Positions 32,465 through 41,239 of a stretch of DNA of 64,000 bases are shown here, in pieces. The DNA lies in NCBI GenBank assembly GCA_028287465.1, contig JAQBPO010000018.1, forward strand, positions 43,875 to 107,874. Reading direction: 5' to 3'. Source of the stretch: Fibrobacterota bacterium. GTDB lineage: Bacteria > Fibrobacterota > Fibrobacteria > UBA11236. Under the pieces are notes generated by a model that was not told the DNA's origin, did no database searches, and worked only from the letters and a program-made list of their open reading frames with translations. How positions within the stretch are numbered: the stretch's first letter is position 1; each line of letters starts with the position of its first letter. The position numbers and the translations under genes were made by a program.

Positions 32465-34450
32465 TCAATGCGGAAGGCGCTCCTGGATGGCCTTGACCTT
32501 TTGCTGGTAGGCCGCATTGGGCTGGAATTCGGAAATATAGACATTGGCCGATTTCACCATATTGATGCGGCTGGCTGGGGTTTTTTGGGCTTCGAACGTG
32601 GCCGCATCGGTTTTCCAGAGCAGGAACAGGACCTGTTCATGGAAAAGATTGGGATGCATGAATTCCGGGCGCACACCTTGTAAGGCGACCAGGTCCCGGC
32701 GGATTTCCGGAGAAGCGGGATTCCGCATCAGCACCAACTGGGCTTTAAGAAGCCGTAAGTCGGGTGATTCCGGATTCTTGGCAAGATATCCTGAAATGCG
32801 TTCGAAGGCGGAGGCGTCCTCCTCCCTTACCATGGTCTGGACTTGCACGAAGGCCTCTTGATTCCAGACATCGCCCGCCTGGATGGTTTCCGAGGCCAGG
32901 GTCGCCAAGGCGGCCACCTTGACGGTACCGCCGGGCTGGCCGGATCCCCGGGCGGCCATGGCCGGAGTGTTCCTGGCCGCAGCCGCGTCCCGGTCCGTCT
33001 TCCTGCCCGCGCCGGAGCGGGACTTGCCAGGGGCCTGAGCCGGTCCGTCCAGGTTCTCGAGGGCCTCCCCGCCCGATCCCGGATGGCCCGCATCCTTGGC
33101 ACCGGCTCCATTCACCCCGGCCTGCGCCGGGATTCCGGAGTGGGACGATTTGGAGTCATTCGGTACCAGGGCTCCCTCCGCGAGATGGGAATGCCGTGGG
33201 GACAACCACCATGCGGCCCCGAGCGCCAGCATGAGCCCTCCAGCGATCGCCGATGCGTAGAGGGCTGGTGGGCGGCGACGATGGGGGAAGGGGAGTCCCA
33301 GGCTGGTGACATATCCCCCGGGCGCCGCTATGGCCGGGATCTCCGCGCTGGAAGCCTGGCCGGTAGATTGCCGTCCATCGATGGGCACCATGAGCTCGGG
33401 ATGGGCGAGCTTCTTTCCAAGGGCTATAAGCACGTCGTTCACGGTCTTGCCGCCGGAAAGGGAATGGAAAACCTCTTCCATGTCCGGTCGCATCGAGGCC
33501 GCGTCCGGATACTGGTAGGGCTGGTCCCCGAGGGGTACGGAGAAATCGTGGTACACGATGCATTTGCGCAGGACGCCCGAGGCGAAGGAATGCGCGGACG
33601 CGATCTCAAGGTGGCATTGCGAATAGACTTCCGGATCCAGGATCTTCACGATGATCTGGGGCGAGGTTTCGCCGTAGAAAGGGAGCCGGCCGGTGAGCAA
33701 TTGGTAGTAGAGTACGCCGATGGCGTGGATATCGTGCTGGGTCTCGCGGAAGTCCTTCCAGAAATCCTGGTATTGAGCCTTCTGCTCGGCGCTATTGGCC
33801 TTTTGCAAGCGCGCTTTGCCCATATAGGGAATGGTGCCCACCAGGTTCTGATCCACGGTGACGTTCTCGGTGAGCGCCGTCTTGGCGGTGCCGAAATCGA
33901 TCAATACAAGTCGGCCCTTCTCATTGCCCTTCACGCCCAGGATCAGATTGCCGGGCGAGATGTCGCGATGGGCCACGCCGAAAATCTCCCGATCGGGAAG
34001 ATGCACGTTGGCGCGATGGGCGTATTCCATGGGATAGAGGGCGGAAAGGATGAGGGCCGAGGCGGTGACCGGATCCAGCAGATCCTGCCAGGCGCAGCCG
34101 AGTTCGGCCTGGCGTTGCCCCACGATGTCGAGGACGTTGCGGAGGCTGTAGCCCTGGATGTAGTCCAGGATCATGTACCGATGCCCATGCTTGTCGCCCT
34201 GGCCGCGGAGGGTCACTATCTGCGGATGCTTGAGGCGGCTCAGGATCAGGCCTTCCTCGAGGAAGGTCTTGAGATGGCGCCGGCGGGAGACCTCGTCCAT
34301 GCCCGAGTCCTGGGAAATCTTGATGACGCGGTGTTCCTGGAGTTCCTCATCGAAGGCGAGGAAGGTCAGGCCGTATCCGCCGCGGCCGATCAGCCGCTCC
34401 ACGATGCACTTCTCGAAGCGCGAGCCTATGAGCTGGTCTTGGGCGATCAT
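32465..34450 (-). CDS. Membrane-anchored Ser/Thr protein kinase
   Basis: 661 residues. A Hanks-type kinase domain fills the first ~310: glycine loop GRGGYG (22-27), the ATP-binding Lys in RVIKI (Lys44), HRDISPGN (161-168), DFG (185-187) and GVLYYQLLTGRLPF. The catalytic-loop Lys of HRDLKPxN is Ser here, as I recall from myxobacterial kinases. A juxtamembrane linker and one membrane helix (LYASAIAGGLMLALGAAWWL, around residue 410) lead to a Gly/Ala/Lys-rich linker and a periplasmic helical, TPR-like domain. It is 16 bp downstream of the parvulin gene, so the two are co-transcribed and may act together on envelope stress; that is inference. Confidence 0.88.
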   Translation of the reverse strand: MIAQDQLIGSRFEKCIVERLIGRGGYGLTFLAFDEELQEHRVIKISQDSGMDEVSRRRHLKTFLEEGLILSRLKHPQIVTLRGQGDKHGHRYMILDYIQGYSLRNVLDIVGQRQAELGCAWQDLLDPVTASALILSALYPMEYAHRANVHLPDREIFGVAHRDISPGNLILGVKGNEKGRLVLIDFGTAKTALTENVTVDQNLVGTIPYMGKARLQKANSAEQKAQYQDFWKDFRETQHDIHAIGVLYYQLLTGRLPFYGETSPQIIVKILDPEVYSQCHLEIASAHSFASGVLRKCIVYHDFSVPLGDQPYQYPDAASMRPDMEEVFHSLSGGKTVNDVLIALGKKLAHPELMVPIDGRQSTGQASSAEIPAIAAPGGYVTSLGLPFPHRRRPPALYASAIAGGLMLALGAAWWLSPRHSHLAEGALVPNDSKSSHSGIPAQAGVNGAGAKDAGHPGSGGEALENLDGPAQAPGKSRSGAGRKTDRDAAAARNTPAMAARGSGQPGGTVKVAALATLASETIQAGDVWNQEAFVQVQTMVREEDASAFERISGYLAKNPESPDLRLLKAQLVLMRNPASPEIRRDLVALQGVRPEFMHPNLFHEQVLFLLWKTDAATFEAQKTPASRINMVKSANVYISEFQPNAAYQQKVKAIQERLPH

Positions 34451-34466
34451 GGATTCTGGGGTACGC

Positions 34467-35669
34467 TCAGGGCTCGTACACTCCGGCCAGGGAAGTGTCC
34501 CGGTAGTCGTTCTCGAGGTAGTTCACCTTGTACCGGTCGGCGAGGGTCTGGAGGTACTTCTTCAGGTTCTTGCCGGCCTTGGCGGCCTTCTCCTGGACCA
34601 GGGCCCTCTGGATCTGGAGCTGGTAGCTTTCGTATTTGCCGTCATTGCGTTCCGTCAGGAGGACCAGATGCCATCCCAGGGGCGTGCGGAAGACCGGGGA
34701 CAGTTGCCCGACCTTGAGGCCGCTCACCTGCTTCTTGAATTCCGGAGCGAAGTCACCGGGCAGGAAGCGCTGCAAATCCCCGCCATCCTTCTTTTCGGGA
34801 CCGTCCGAAACGTCCCGCGCCTTCATGACGAAGCGGGTCAGCAGCAAATCGACCTGGGCGGAATCCTTCGCGAGTTGCGAACGCAGGTTTTCCAGATCGG
34901 CTTTCCTTTTCTGGATGTCGGCGGAGCCCGCGTTCTTGTCGACCATGAAAAGGATTTGGCAGGCGCGCAGGGAATCATTCAAGGGGAAGGCGGATTTATG
35001 GGCGGCGAAGAAATCCTGCATTTCCTTGGGAGTGGGGCGTCCGACCGGGGTCATCTGGGTGTTGAGGAGCTTGTCTGCCTTTATCTGCCTCGCCATCTTC
35101 TCCCTCAGCCCCTGTTCCGAATCCCCTGCCTGCTTGAGCGCCTTGCGGAAGGCCTCGTCATTGGGAAAGTTCGCCTTGAATGCCTTTCCCAGGGAATCGA
35201 TGGCCTTGTCGTCCGCGATCACGTTGAGGCGTTTGGCTTCCAGGTCCAGGAGCTCCTGGCCGATGAGGTTGGTGGCGACCATGCGTTCCAGATACTGCTT
35301 TTCCCGGGGGTCCATGTTCGCGGGGGCTTGCTTGACCTTGACCATGAGGTCGACGAGGGTGTCTATCTGGCGTTTGCGGATCTTGTTCGGCCCGACGGTG
35401 ATGACCACGGAGGCCGGGGTTTTCGGGCCCTTGGAGGCTTTCGCCTTGGCGGCCTTGGGGGCGGTCGAAGCGGCGGGAGCCGCGGCTTGCGCGGGCGCGA
35501 CCGCATCCTTGGCTTCCGCCGACGGGACGGCCGGTTTCGCCTCAGGAGCCGGAGCCTGCGCCACGGGAGCCGTCTGGGCCGGGGAAGGTTGCGACGAAGG
35601 CGCATCGGTCGCGGAACCCAGGGAAAGGGCCAAAGCGAATACGGAAAGGAATCTCATGAATGGGAGCAT
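34467..35669 (-). CDS. Parvulin-type peptidylprolyl isomerase (SurA/PpiC-like)
   Basis: 400 residues. A signal peptide (FLSVFALALSLGSA) precedes an Ala/Pro/Lys-rich linker (about residues 25-85), a SurA N-terminal chaperone-like helical domain (IRKRQIDTLVDLMVKVKQA), and a parvulin domain (ADLENLRSQLAKDSA, GGDLQRFLPGDFAPEFKKQV, LKVGQLSPVFRTPLGWHLVLL). It should act as a periplasmic foldase for outer-membrane proteins. A second ATG 12 bp inside the ORF is an equally good start. First gene of a pair with the kinase. Confidence 0.88.
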   Translation of the reverse strand: MLPFMRFLSVFALALSLGSATDAPSSQPSPAQTAPVAQAPAPEAKPAVPSAEAKDAVAPAQAAAPAASTAPKAAKAKASKGPKTPASVVITVGPNKIRKRQIDTLVDLMVKVKQAPANMDPREKQYLERMVATNLIGQELLDLEAKRLNVIADDKAIDSLGKAFKANFPNDEAFRKALKQAGDSEQGLREKMARQIKADKLLNTQMTPVGRPTPKEMQDFFAAHKSAFPLNDSLRACQILFMVDKNAGSADIQKRKADLENLRSQLAKDSAQVDLLLTRFVMKARDVSDGPEKKDGGDLQRFLPGDFAPEFKKQVSGLKVGQLSPVFRTPLGWHLVLLTERNDGKYESYQLQIQRALVQEKAAKAGKNLKKYLQTLADRYKVNYLENDYRDTSLAGVYEP

Positions 35670-35770
35670 GTAGGGTTGGGCCTGGTCAAAAGGTGGAAAT
35701 ATCTGTTTTTTAAATGATAAGTTAGAGTTGAAAAATAGGAAAATCAGGGCGGAAGGACCGGGCCCCCAAG

Positions 35771-37342
35771 GTGGATTACGACCTGATCATCGTCGGCGGC
35801 GGCATCAATGGAGCCGCCTTGGCCCGTCTTGCGGCATTCCAAGGCCTATCCACGGCCCTGTTCGAAGCCGGGGATTTCGGCCGGGGAGCCAGTACCAATA
35901 CCTCAAAACTGCTCCATGGCGGACTCCGCTACCTGGAAACCTTCGATTTCGGCCTGGTGCGCGACTCGGTGCGCGAAAGGGCCCAGTTGCTTTCCATCGC
36001 CCCCCATCTGGTCGAGGCCAGGCGTTTCCTCTTTCCGCGCACCCGTCTCGGCCGTCACGGTCGACCCGGCATCAAGGCGGGAATGGTGCTGTACGATTTC
36101 CTGGCGGGATCCCGGAGGCTCGATCCCCATCGTTGGGTGGCCCCGGCGGAACTCCGGGAAAAAGAACCGCATTTCCTTCCCGGGGAGGACTGCGGCGCCT
36201 ACGAATATTCCGATTGCGTCATGGATGATGCGCGCATGGTGATGGAGAACCTGGTGGATGCCGCGGCCATGGGTGCCTCAATCCATAACTACCAGGCATT
36301 CCAGGGAGTGGAGCGTAACGCGGACGGCGTCCTGGAAGCGACCGTCCTGGATAGGTTGACCGGCAGGGACGTGGTCCATCGCGGCCGCAAGGTCGCCTTG
36401 GCGCTCGGCCCCTGGACCGATCAAGTGGCCAAGTCCGCCTTCCCGGGAACCGCCCCCCAGGTCAGGCTTTCCCAGGGGATCCACCTCATCGCGGACGGAC
36501 TGCCCTCGCGATCTTGTTTCATCCTGCCCGTGCCCGGCAGCAAGCGGTATTTCTTCATCGTGCCCTGGAAAGGGAAGCACCTCATCGGGACCACCGAGAC
36601 CGAGGTGGGCCTCTATCCGCCCGAGCCGGCGGTTCCGCAGGGGCGGGAGGTGGAAGAGTTGCTCCGGCTGGCCGGGACGTATTTCCCCGAGTGGAAGCCG
36701 GACGTCATCTGCACCATAACGGGATTGCGTCCGCTGGCGCGCAGCGCCAAAGGCTCCACGATAACCTTGAGCCGAGAGCACGAATTCCACCGCATCCAGG
36801 AAAACGTCTATTCCGCCGTGGGCGGCAAGTATACGACCCACCGTTCCTTCGCGGAAGGCTTCCTGGAATTCGTGCTGGAGGGCAAGGCCGAAGTGAAGGA
36901 CATCAAATCCCGCCCCCTGCCCGGCGCCTGGGCGGACGACGCCGAGCGCGACCGCATCCGCCGGGATTTGCGCGCCTTTGCCTTCGTGGACGATCCGGTC
37001 GAGGGGGCATGGATGCGCCGGTACGGAAAACGCGCCCTGGAACTGGCCGGATACGTAGCGGCCTCGGCCGCCCGCAAGGGACGCCTTCCGGGTCCCTATG
37101 GGATGCTGCTGGGCGAGGTCGAGTTCTCCGCGGAGAAGGAATGGGCAAGGACGCCCGAGGATTTCTTCCGTCGCCGTACGGATGCCTATTTCACCCGCGG
37201 CGGCGGAGCGGAATGCCTGGCGGGGGTTGAGGCCTTGTTGCGTAATCGCACGCCCAACCTGGCGAAGAGCCTTGGCCCCGACGCGGACTATCAGGTCTTC
37301 CTGGCGAGGAACCGGCATGTGGCGGCGGAGGGCCCGGCGTGA
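35771..37342 (+). CDS. glpD: FAD-dependent glycerol-3-phosphate dehydrogenase
   Basis: 523 residues from GTG 35771. It oxidises glycerol-3-phosphate to dihydroxyacetone phosphate and feeds electrons to quinone at the inner membrane. The FAD-binding motif is DYDLIIVGGGINGAALARLA at the N-terminus; also seen are TNTSKLLHGGLRYLE, GTTETEVGLYPPEP and the C-terminal DAO_C-type helical domain. The next gene starts inside its stop codon (GTGA), which couples translation with a glycerophosphodiesterase that would supply its substrate. Divergent from the parvulin gene. Confidence 0.92.
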   Translation: MDYDLIIVGGGINGAALARLAAFQGLSTALFEAGDFGRGASTNTSKLLHGGLRYLETFDFGLVRDSVRERAQLLSIAPHLVEARRFLFPRTRLGRHGRPGIKAGMVLYDFLAGSRRLDPHRWVAPAELREKEPHFLPGEDCGAYEYSDCVMDDARMVMENLVDAAAMGASIHNYQAFQGVERNADGVLEATVLDRLTGRDVVHRGRKVALALGPWTDQVAKSAFPGTAPQVRLSQGIHLIADGLPSRSCFILPVPGSKRYFFIVPWKGKHLIGTTETEVGLYPPEPAVPQGREVEELLRLAGTYFPEWKPDVICTITGLRPLARSAKGSTITLSREHEFHRIQENVYSAVGGKYTTHRSFAEGFLEFVLEGKAEVKDIKSRPLPGAWADDAERDRIRRDLRAFAFVDDPVEGAWMRRYGKRALELAGYVAASAARKGRLPGPYGMLLGEVEFSAEKEWARTPEDFFRRRTDAYFTRGGGAECLAGVEALLRNRTPNLAKSLGPDADYQVFLARNRHVAAEGPA

Positions 37343-38208
37343 AACCGTTCTGGAAAATCGCCCATCGCGGCTGGCATAAGATCCACATCGAGAACACCCT
37401 CGAGGCATTCCGCGCGGCCTATGCGGCGGGCTGCCACATGGTCGAGTTCGACGTGCAACTCAGCCGGGACGGGGTTCCCCTGGTCTTCCATGACGACGAT
37501 TGCAAGCGCCTGGCCGGCAGGCGCGAAAACATATTCGATATGGAATGGAAGGATATCCGGGCCTTGAACATGAAGGGGACGGGAAAGGCCGGCGGCCTGC
37601 CCTCCTACCGGATCCCGAGCCTGGAGGAATTCCTTCAAGAGTTCGGCCGTAAACCGTTCTACCTGGAATTGAAGATCCCGAAAGCGGTGGAGAAGAATCG
37701 CAACTACGTGGAAATGCTCGGCGACAAGTGCGCGAAGATGGTTCTGGACTCCGGGGCCCATCCGGATACCTTCCTGGCCAGTTTCCACGGGGGCATATTG
37801 CGCTACTTGGCCGGGGAAAAGGCTTTCCCCGTCCTGGGCGGCATCTTCGAAAGATACGATCGCTTCGAAGAGGTCCACTCCGGCAAGGATGCGGAGACGG
37901 CCGTCGCCATCCGGCATTTTTCCGTTTCCTGGGACATCTTCCGGAAATACGTGCGCGAAAGCGCGGCCGCTTCCGAACGCATCGCCCGCCATGCCCCGAT
38001 CAAGCCTTCGGAACTGGATCTTCTGACCCGGAAGGCGACCGGGGTTCCGGGCGCCGAATTGTTCCTGATCTGGGACATCAACGGCGAAAAGGAATTCCGC
38101 GCGGCCCTCACCCACGAGGTGCGGGGATTGGTCTCCGACGACGTGGAAACCCTGGTCAGGATCCAGTCAGAAAAGGCTGAAGAACGCCCGCCGCAGGTCC
38201 AGCAATAG
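37339..38208 (+). CDS. Glycerophosphodiester phosphodiesterase
   Basis: 289 residues from GTG 37339, overlapping glpD by 4 bp. It should hydrolyse glycerophosphodiesters to glycerol-3-phosphate, the substrate of the upstream dehydrogenase. Motifs: AHRGWHKIHIENTLEAF, MVEFDVQLSRDGVPLVFHDD (metal-binding Glu, Asp, His) and YLELKIP. No signal peptide, so probably cytoplasmic (UgpQ-like). Its 3' end overlaps the convergent lipid kinase gene by 42 bp, which is long for this genome. Confidence 0.92.
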   Translation: MKPFWKIAHRGWHKIHIENTLEAFRAAYAAGCHMVEFDVQLSRDGVPLVFHDDDCKRLAGRRENIFDMEWKDIRALNMKGTGKAGGLPSYRIPSLEEFLQEFGRKPFYLELKIPKAVEKNRNYVEMLGDKCAKMVLDSGAHPDTFLASFHGGILRYLAGEKAFPVLGGIFERYDRFEEVHSGKDAETAVAIRHFSVSWDIFRKYVRESAAASERIARHAPIKPSELDLLTRKATGVPGAELFLIWDINGEKEFRAALTHEVRGLVSDDVETLVRIQSEKAEERPPQVQQ

Positions 38209-39207
38209 CACTTGGCGCGAGGGCCGGATCACCAGCCGTCCGGTTTCCTGCAGGAATCCGGTGATGTCCTCGCCGTCCACCTGGCAGAACTCTCCGGCTC
38301 CGCCGGTGATTTCCACGCTGCGCGCCCGGTAAAGCCGCAGGTAACGCCCCATGAATTTCGCGAAGCGAGGCACCAGGCGGGTCACCCCGACCAGCAGGGA
38401 GAATTTCCACAGGCGATCGAAAACGGCGACTTCCAGGGTGCGGTCGTCGAACCGGGCGGTGGGGAAGACCCTGGCCCCCGCGGCGTAGGAATTGATATTG
38501 CCGATCACGCAGCAAAGGTTGCCGTCGAGATCGATACGCTCCCTTTCCTTTCCCTTGCCCACATCGATCACCAGGCTGCATTTCCCGGAGATGCGGTGAG
38601 CCGAACGGCTGGTGAACGCCTTGACGTAGAAGAGCTTGTTGAAAAGGGAGCCGGTGGGGATTTTCCCCGCCTTGCGGGCCACGTCGAAATCGTGAAGCAC
38701 GGCCGCGTCCATCCCCAGGCTCACGTACGAGGCCATGGTGAGCTTGCCGTTCAGATCCCAAAGGTCGAAGCGCGCGCAGTTGGCCCTGAGAAGCCGCTTC
38801 ACGCAGGCCAGCAGGCCGCGTTCGTTGTAAATGCGGAAGATGCCCAGGGCGCGGCCCAGATCGTTGCCCGTGCCGAGGGGGATAAGTCCGATTTCGGTGT
38901 CGCGCCGCAGTTCCTGCTGGCGCAGGCGGTTGAGGACGAAGCCGATGGTCCCGTCCCCGCCCACGGCGATCACCTTTCGGGCCGAGGCCAGCAGGGAATC
39001 CGTCTGTTGTTCCAATCGCGACGCTTCGGTGAGTTCGGCTTTCCATTCGCCCCGCTCGAAGCCGAAGGAGTCCATGATCTCGGGCAATTGGTGGAAGACG
39101 CGCTTGCCGACCCCGCCGCCGGAAATGGGATTGATCAGGAAGGCGATGGAGAGCCTCGTCGCCGTCGCGGGCGCTCCCGGCGGGGAGAGCATGGCTTCAG
39201 TCGGCAT
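38167..39207 (-). CDS. Diacylglycerol kinase-like lipid kinase
   Basis: 346 residues from ATG 39205-39207; another ATG at 39190-39192 is possible. The DAGK catalytic domain is clear: IAFLINPISGGGVGKR, IAVGGDGTIGFVLN (nucleotide loop) and IPLGTGNDLGRALGI; the C-terminal NAD kinase/YegS-like half has VDGEDITGF. The family phosphorylates diacylglycerol or related lipids at the membrane face. The start overlaps the stop of the ElyC-like gene by 11 bp, giving a coupled chain of gamma-carbonic anhydrase, ElyC-like and lipid kinase. Confidence 0.9.
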   Translation of the reverse strand: MPTEAMLSPPGAPATATRLSIAFLINPISGGGVGKRVFHQLPEIMDSFGFERGEWKAELTEASRLEQQTDSLLASARKVIAVGGDGTIGFVLNRLRQQELRRDTEIGLIPLGTGNDLGRALGIFRIYNERGLLACVKRLLRANCARFDLWDLNGKLTMASYVSLGMDAAVLHDFDVARKAGKIPTGSLFNKLFYVKAFTSRSAHRISGKCSLVIDVGKGKERERIDLDGNLCCVIGNINSYAAGARVFPTARFDDRTLEVAVFDRLWKFSLLVGVTRLVPRFAKFMGRYLRLYRARSVEITGGAGEFCQVDGEDITGFLQETGRLVIRPSRQVLLLDLRRAFFSLF

Positions 39208-39796
39208 TGAACCAACGGGATATGCGGAGCAGGATGAAATCCTTAAGGCGGGTGAAATACTCGCGGGAAGGGATGCTGTCCGGGCCCGGATCCTCGGTCG
39301 CGACGAGACCCGAGGCATCGAAACCCATGGTCTGCGCGATATACAGGGCGCGGGGGAGATGGTATTCCTGGCTCACGATCAGGATCCTGCGCATGCCGGA
39401 ACCCCGCCGGAAGTTCAGCAGGGTAACGTAGGTGGAACGGCCCTTCTCGTCCACCAGGATGTCCGCGACGGGAATGGCGTTGCGCTTCGCGAATTCGAGC
39501 ATGGCCACGGTCTCGTTGTACCCTCCCGGGATGGCATGCCCGGAAAGGAAGAGCTTGACGCCGGCATGGAGCGCCAGGTATTTCAAGGCGCCGTCCATTC
39601 TCTGTTGCAGGACCGGAGACAGCTTTCCCGAACGATAGACGCTGGCCCCGGGGACGATGACCGCGTCCACCAGGGGGACGGCGGCCGGGTCCACGAACAT
39701 GCGCGACTTTGCCTTGACCACGACATAGGCGTTTATGATCCAGGCGCACAGGATCAGGACGAGCGCCAGGACCCCCGCTGTTTTCAGCCAGGCCAT
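39197..39796 (-). CDS. ElyC/SanA/YdcF family (DUF218) protein
   Basis: 199 residues from ATG 39794-39796. One N-terminal membrane helix (TAGVLALVLILCAWIINAYV) precedes a DUF218 domain: VDAVIVPGASVYRSGKLSPVL, RRILIVSQEYHLPRALYIA and a C-terminal acidic-basic tail. Members are linked to cell-envelope integrity and vancomycin sensitivity in enterobacteria; biochemical role uncertain. It overlaps the upstream carbonic anhydrase gene by 13 bp and the lipid kinase by 11 bp. Confidence 0.87.
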   Translation of the reverse strand: MAWLKTAGVLALVLILCAWIINAYVVVKAKSRMFVDPAAVPLVDAVIVPGASVYRSGKLSPVLQQRMDGALKYLALHAGVKLFLSGHAIPGGYNETVAMLEFAKRNAIPVADILVDEKGRSTYVTLLNFRRGSGMRRILIVSQEYHLPRALYIAQTMGFDASGLVATEDPGPDSIPSREYFTRLKDFILLRISRWFNAD

Positions 39797-40305
39797 GTGC
39801 GGGCATCCAGGTAGACGTCCTTGACGTGGACGTACTTCTCCGCCAATTTCGCAAGGCCGGAGATTTCCTCCGCGGTGAGCCTGCGCGTCACCCGGGCGGG
39901 ATTCCCCATGATCAGGGAACCGGCCTCGAAGGACTTCCCCTTGGGAAGCAGGCTGCCGGCCGCGATCAGGCAATCTTCCCCGACGCGGGTCCCGTCCATG
40001 ATGATGCTGCCCATGCCGACGAGGACACGATCGCCGATGGAACAGGCGTGGATGGTGCATCCATGGCCGATGGAAACGTCGGCGCCGATGGTGGTGCCGA
40101 GATCGCTCGCCACGTGGACCGTGGTATGGTCCTGGATATTGGAGCGGGCACCGACGGTGATGGTATTGATGTCCGCGCGGAGGACGCATTGGAAGAAAAC
40201 GGAGGAATCCTCTTCCAGGCGGACCTGGCCGATGATGTCCGCGCTGGGGGCCAGGAAGACCCTTGGCCCCAGATCGGGTCGCTTATCGCCGAATGACAGT
40301 ATCAA
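39784..40305 (-). CDS. Gamma-carbonic anhydrase family protein
   Basis: 173 residues of left-handed beta-helix hexapeptide repeats (ADIIGQVRLEEDSSVFFQCV and following). The three Zn-binding His positions are present (TTVHVAS, SIGHGCTIHAC), and the frame ends with a C-terminal helix. Family members hydrate CO2 or act as trimeric transferase relatives (PaaY/YrdA). First gene of a coupled minus-strand trio. Confidence 0.88.
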   Translation of the reverse strand: MILSFGDKRPDLGPRVFLAPSADIIGQVRLEEDSSVFFQCVLRADINTITVGARSNIQDHTTVHVASDLGTTIGADVSIGHGCTIHACSIGDRVLVGMGSIIMDGTRVGEDCLIAAGSLLPKGKSFEAGSLIMGNPARVTRRLTAEEISGLAKLAEKYVHVKDVYLDARTWPG

Positions 40306-40322
40306 GGCGCCCCGTTCGGAAT

Positions 40323-40340
40323 CCGCCCCGACCGGGGCGG
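40323..40340 (-). terminator. GC-rich hairpin after ndk
   Basis: CCGCCCC/GGGGCGG with a 4-nt loop, 42 bp downstream of the ndk stop and just before the carbonic anhydrase start. There is no U-run, so terminator function is uncertain. Confidence 0.35.
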
Positions 40341-40381
40341 CGCTCGGTTTTACTTCCGGTCTCCGCTTTTCCGGAGGGCCG

Positions 40382-40822
40382 TTACTTCAGGTAGGAGAAG
40401 GCAGGATAGGAAACGAGTTCGGTCTTTTCGAACCAGTACGCGATTTCACGGGCGGCGCTTTCGGCCGAATCCGACGAATGGACGATGTTCTCGCCGGTAT
40501 TCGGCGCGAAATCGTGGCGGATGGTGCCGGGTGAGGCGTTCGCCGGGTTGGTGGCGCCATTGATGGTGCGGACCTTTTCCACGGCCTTTTCGCCGGAAAG
40601 GGCGATCAGGATGACGGGGCCGGAGGTCATGAAGCCGACGAGCTCCCCGAAAAAGCCCCGTTCCTTGTGTTCCGCGTAGAAGCCTTCGGCTTCCGCCTTC
40701 GTGAGGGATTTGGCCTTGAGACCGGAAACGGAGAGGCGGGACATCTCGAATCGGGAGATGATTTCCCCGATGATGCCGCCTTTTACGCCGTTGGGTTTGA
40801 TGATGACGAGGGTTGATTCCAT
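40382..40822 (-). CDS. ndk: Nucleoside diphosphate kinase
   Basis: 146 residues from ATG 40820-40822; the frame is open further upstream but the protein family starts at MESTLVIIKPNGVK. NDK transfers phosphate from ATP to other NDPs through a phospho-His. KPNGV, the RTINGATNPANASPGTIRHDF block (quoted in part) and the active-site His in NIVHSSDS are all present. It is somewhat longer at the C-terminus than E. coli Ndk. Single-gene unit upstream of the tRNA-Gly/element junction on the opposite strand. Confidence 0.96.
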   Translation of the reverse strand: MESTLVIIKPNGVKGGIIGEIISRFEMSRLSVSGLKAKSLTKAEAEGFYAEHKERGFFGELVGFMTSGPVILIALSGEKAVEKVRTINGATNPANASPGTIRHDFAPNTGENIVHSSDSAESAAREIAYWFEKTELVSYPAFSYLK

Positions 40823-40966
40823 GATGATACCGGATTCCTTGGTTTGGCAACAAAGTAATAAATCCCCGTGAAATTGGAAATTTCGGCTTTCCCGGTGGAT
40901 GGCGGCGGGGACCATCGAGGCATGGTGGTGCGCGGCGGCACGTCACCCAAAGGTTTCCCGTAAGCT

Positions 40967-40994
40967 TTTAAATAGCGGAGGATGTCACTATATT
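40967..40994 (+). promoter_or_regulatory. Candidate promoter of tRNA-Gly
   Basis: TTTAAA (40967-40972) and TATATT (40989-40994) lie 16 bp apart and 33 bp before the mature 5' end of tRNA-Gly. A good -10 and a weak -35. Confidence 0.4.
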
Positions 40995-41026
40995 AGAGCT
41001 GCCCCGGATGCTTTGGTCCTGGGCAT

Positions 41027-41102
41027 GCGGATTTAGCTCAGTTGGTAGAGCTTTTGCTTCCCAAGCAAAGGGTCGCGGGTTCGAGTCCCGCAATCCGCTC
41101 CA
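41027..41102 (+). tRNA. tRNA-Gly (CCC), integration site of the element
   Basis: 76 nt. Acceptor GCGGATT pairs with AATCCGC, discriminator T and encoded CCA follow. The anticodon stem TTTGC/GCAAA holds TTCCCAA, giving CCC. The T arm is GCGGGTTCGAGTCCCGC. From position 41051 onward the gene is identical to the attR copy at 47272, so the tRNA is kept intact by the inserted element. Confidence 0.97.
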
Positions 41103-41103
41103 T
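41051..41103 (+). repeat. attL: 53-bp direct repeat in the 3' part of tRNA-Gly
   Basis: The 53 bases from the anticodon stem to one base past CCA are repeated without mismatch at 47272-47324. This is the duplication expected after site-specific recombination into a tRNA gene. Confidence 0.95.
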
Positions 41104-41116
41104 TCTTCCTCTCCCC

Positions 41117-41150
41117 AAACCCCTGATTTCATTGAGTAAATCAGGGGTTT
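41117..41150 (+). terminator. Element-borne hairpin just after tRNA-Gly
   Basis: A 13-bp perfect stem AAACCCCTGATTT (41117-41129) / AAATCAGGGGTTT (41138-41150) lies 14 bp after CCA. It seems to replace the original tRNA terminator, which is now displaced to 47325-47384. Confidence 0.65.
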
Positions 41151-41201
41151 GCGGGGGACTTCGAAATTCCCAGCCTCTTCGATAATACCCCTGAATACCC
41201 C

Positions 41202-41239
41202 CGCGTACACCGGGGGGTGCGTACGCTCCGCGTACACTT
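41202..41239 (+). repeat. Integrase arm-type repeats, left end
   Basis: Three copies of [C/T]GCGTAC[A/G]C at 41202-41210, 41218-41226 and 41229-41237. The last two, 11 bp apart and followed by TT, recur in the same orientation at 47188-47209 beside the right att site. Position and sequence fit arm-type binding sites of the tyrosine recombinase. Confidence 0.6.
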
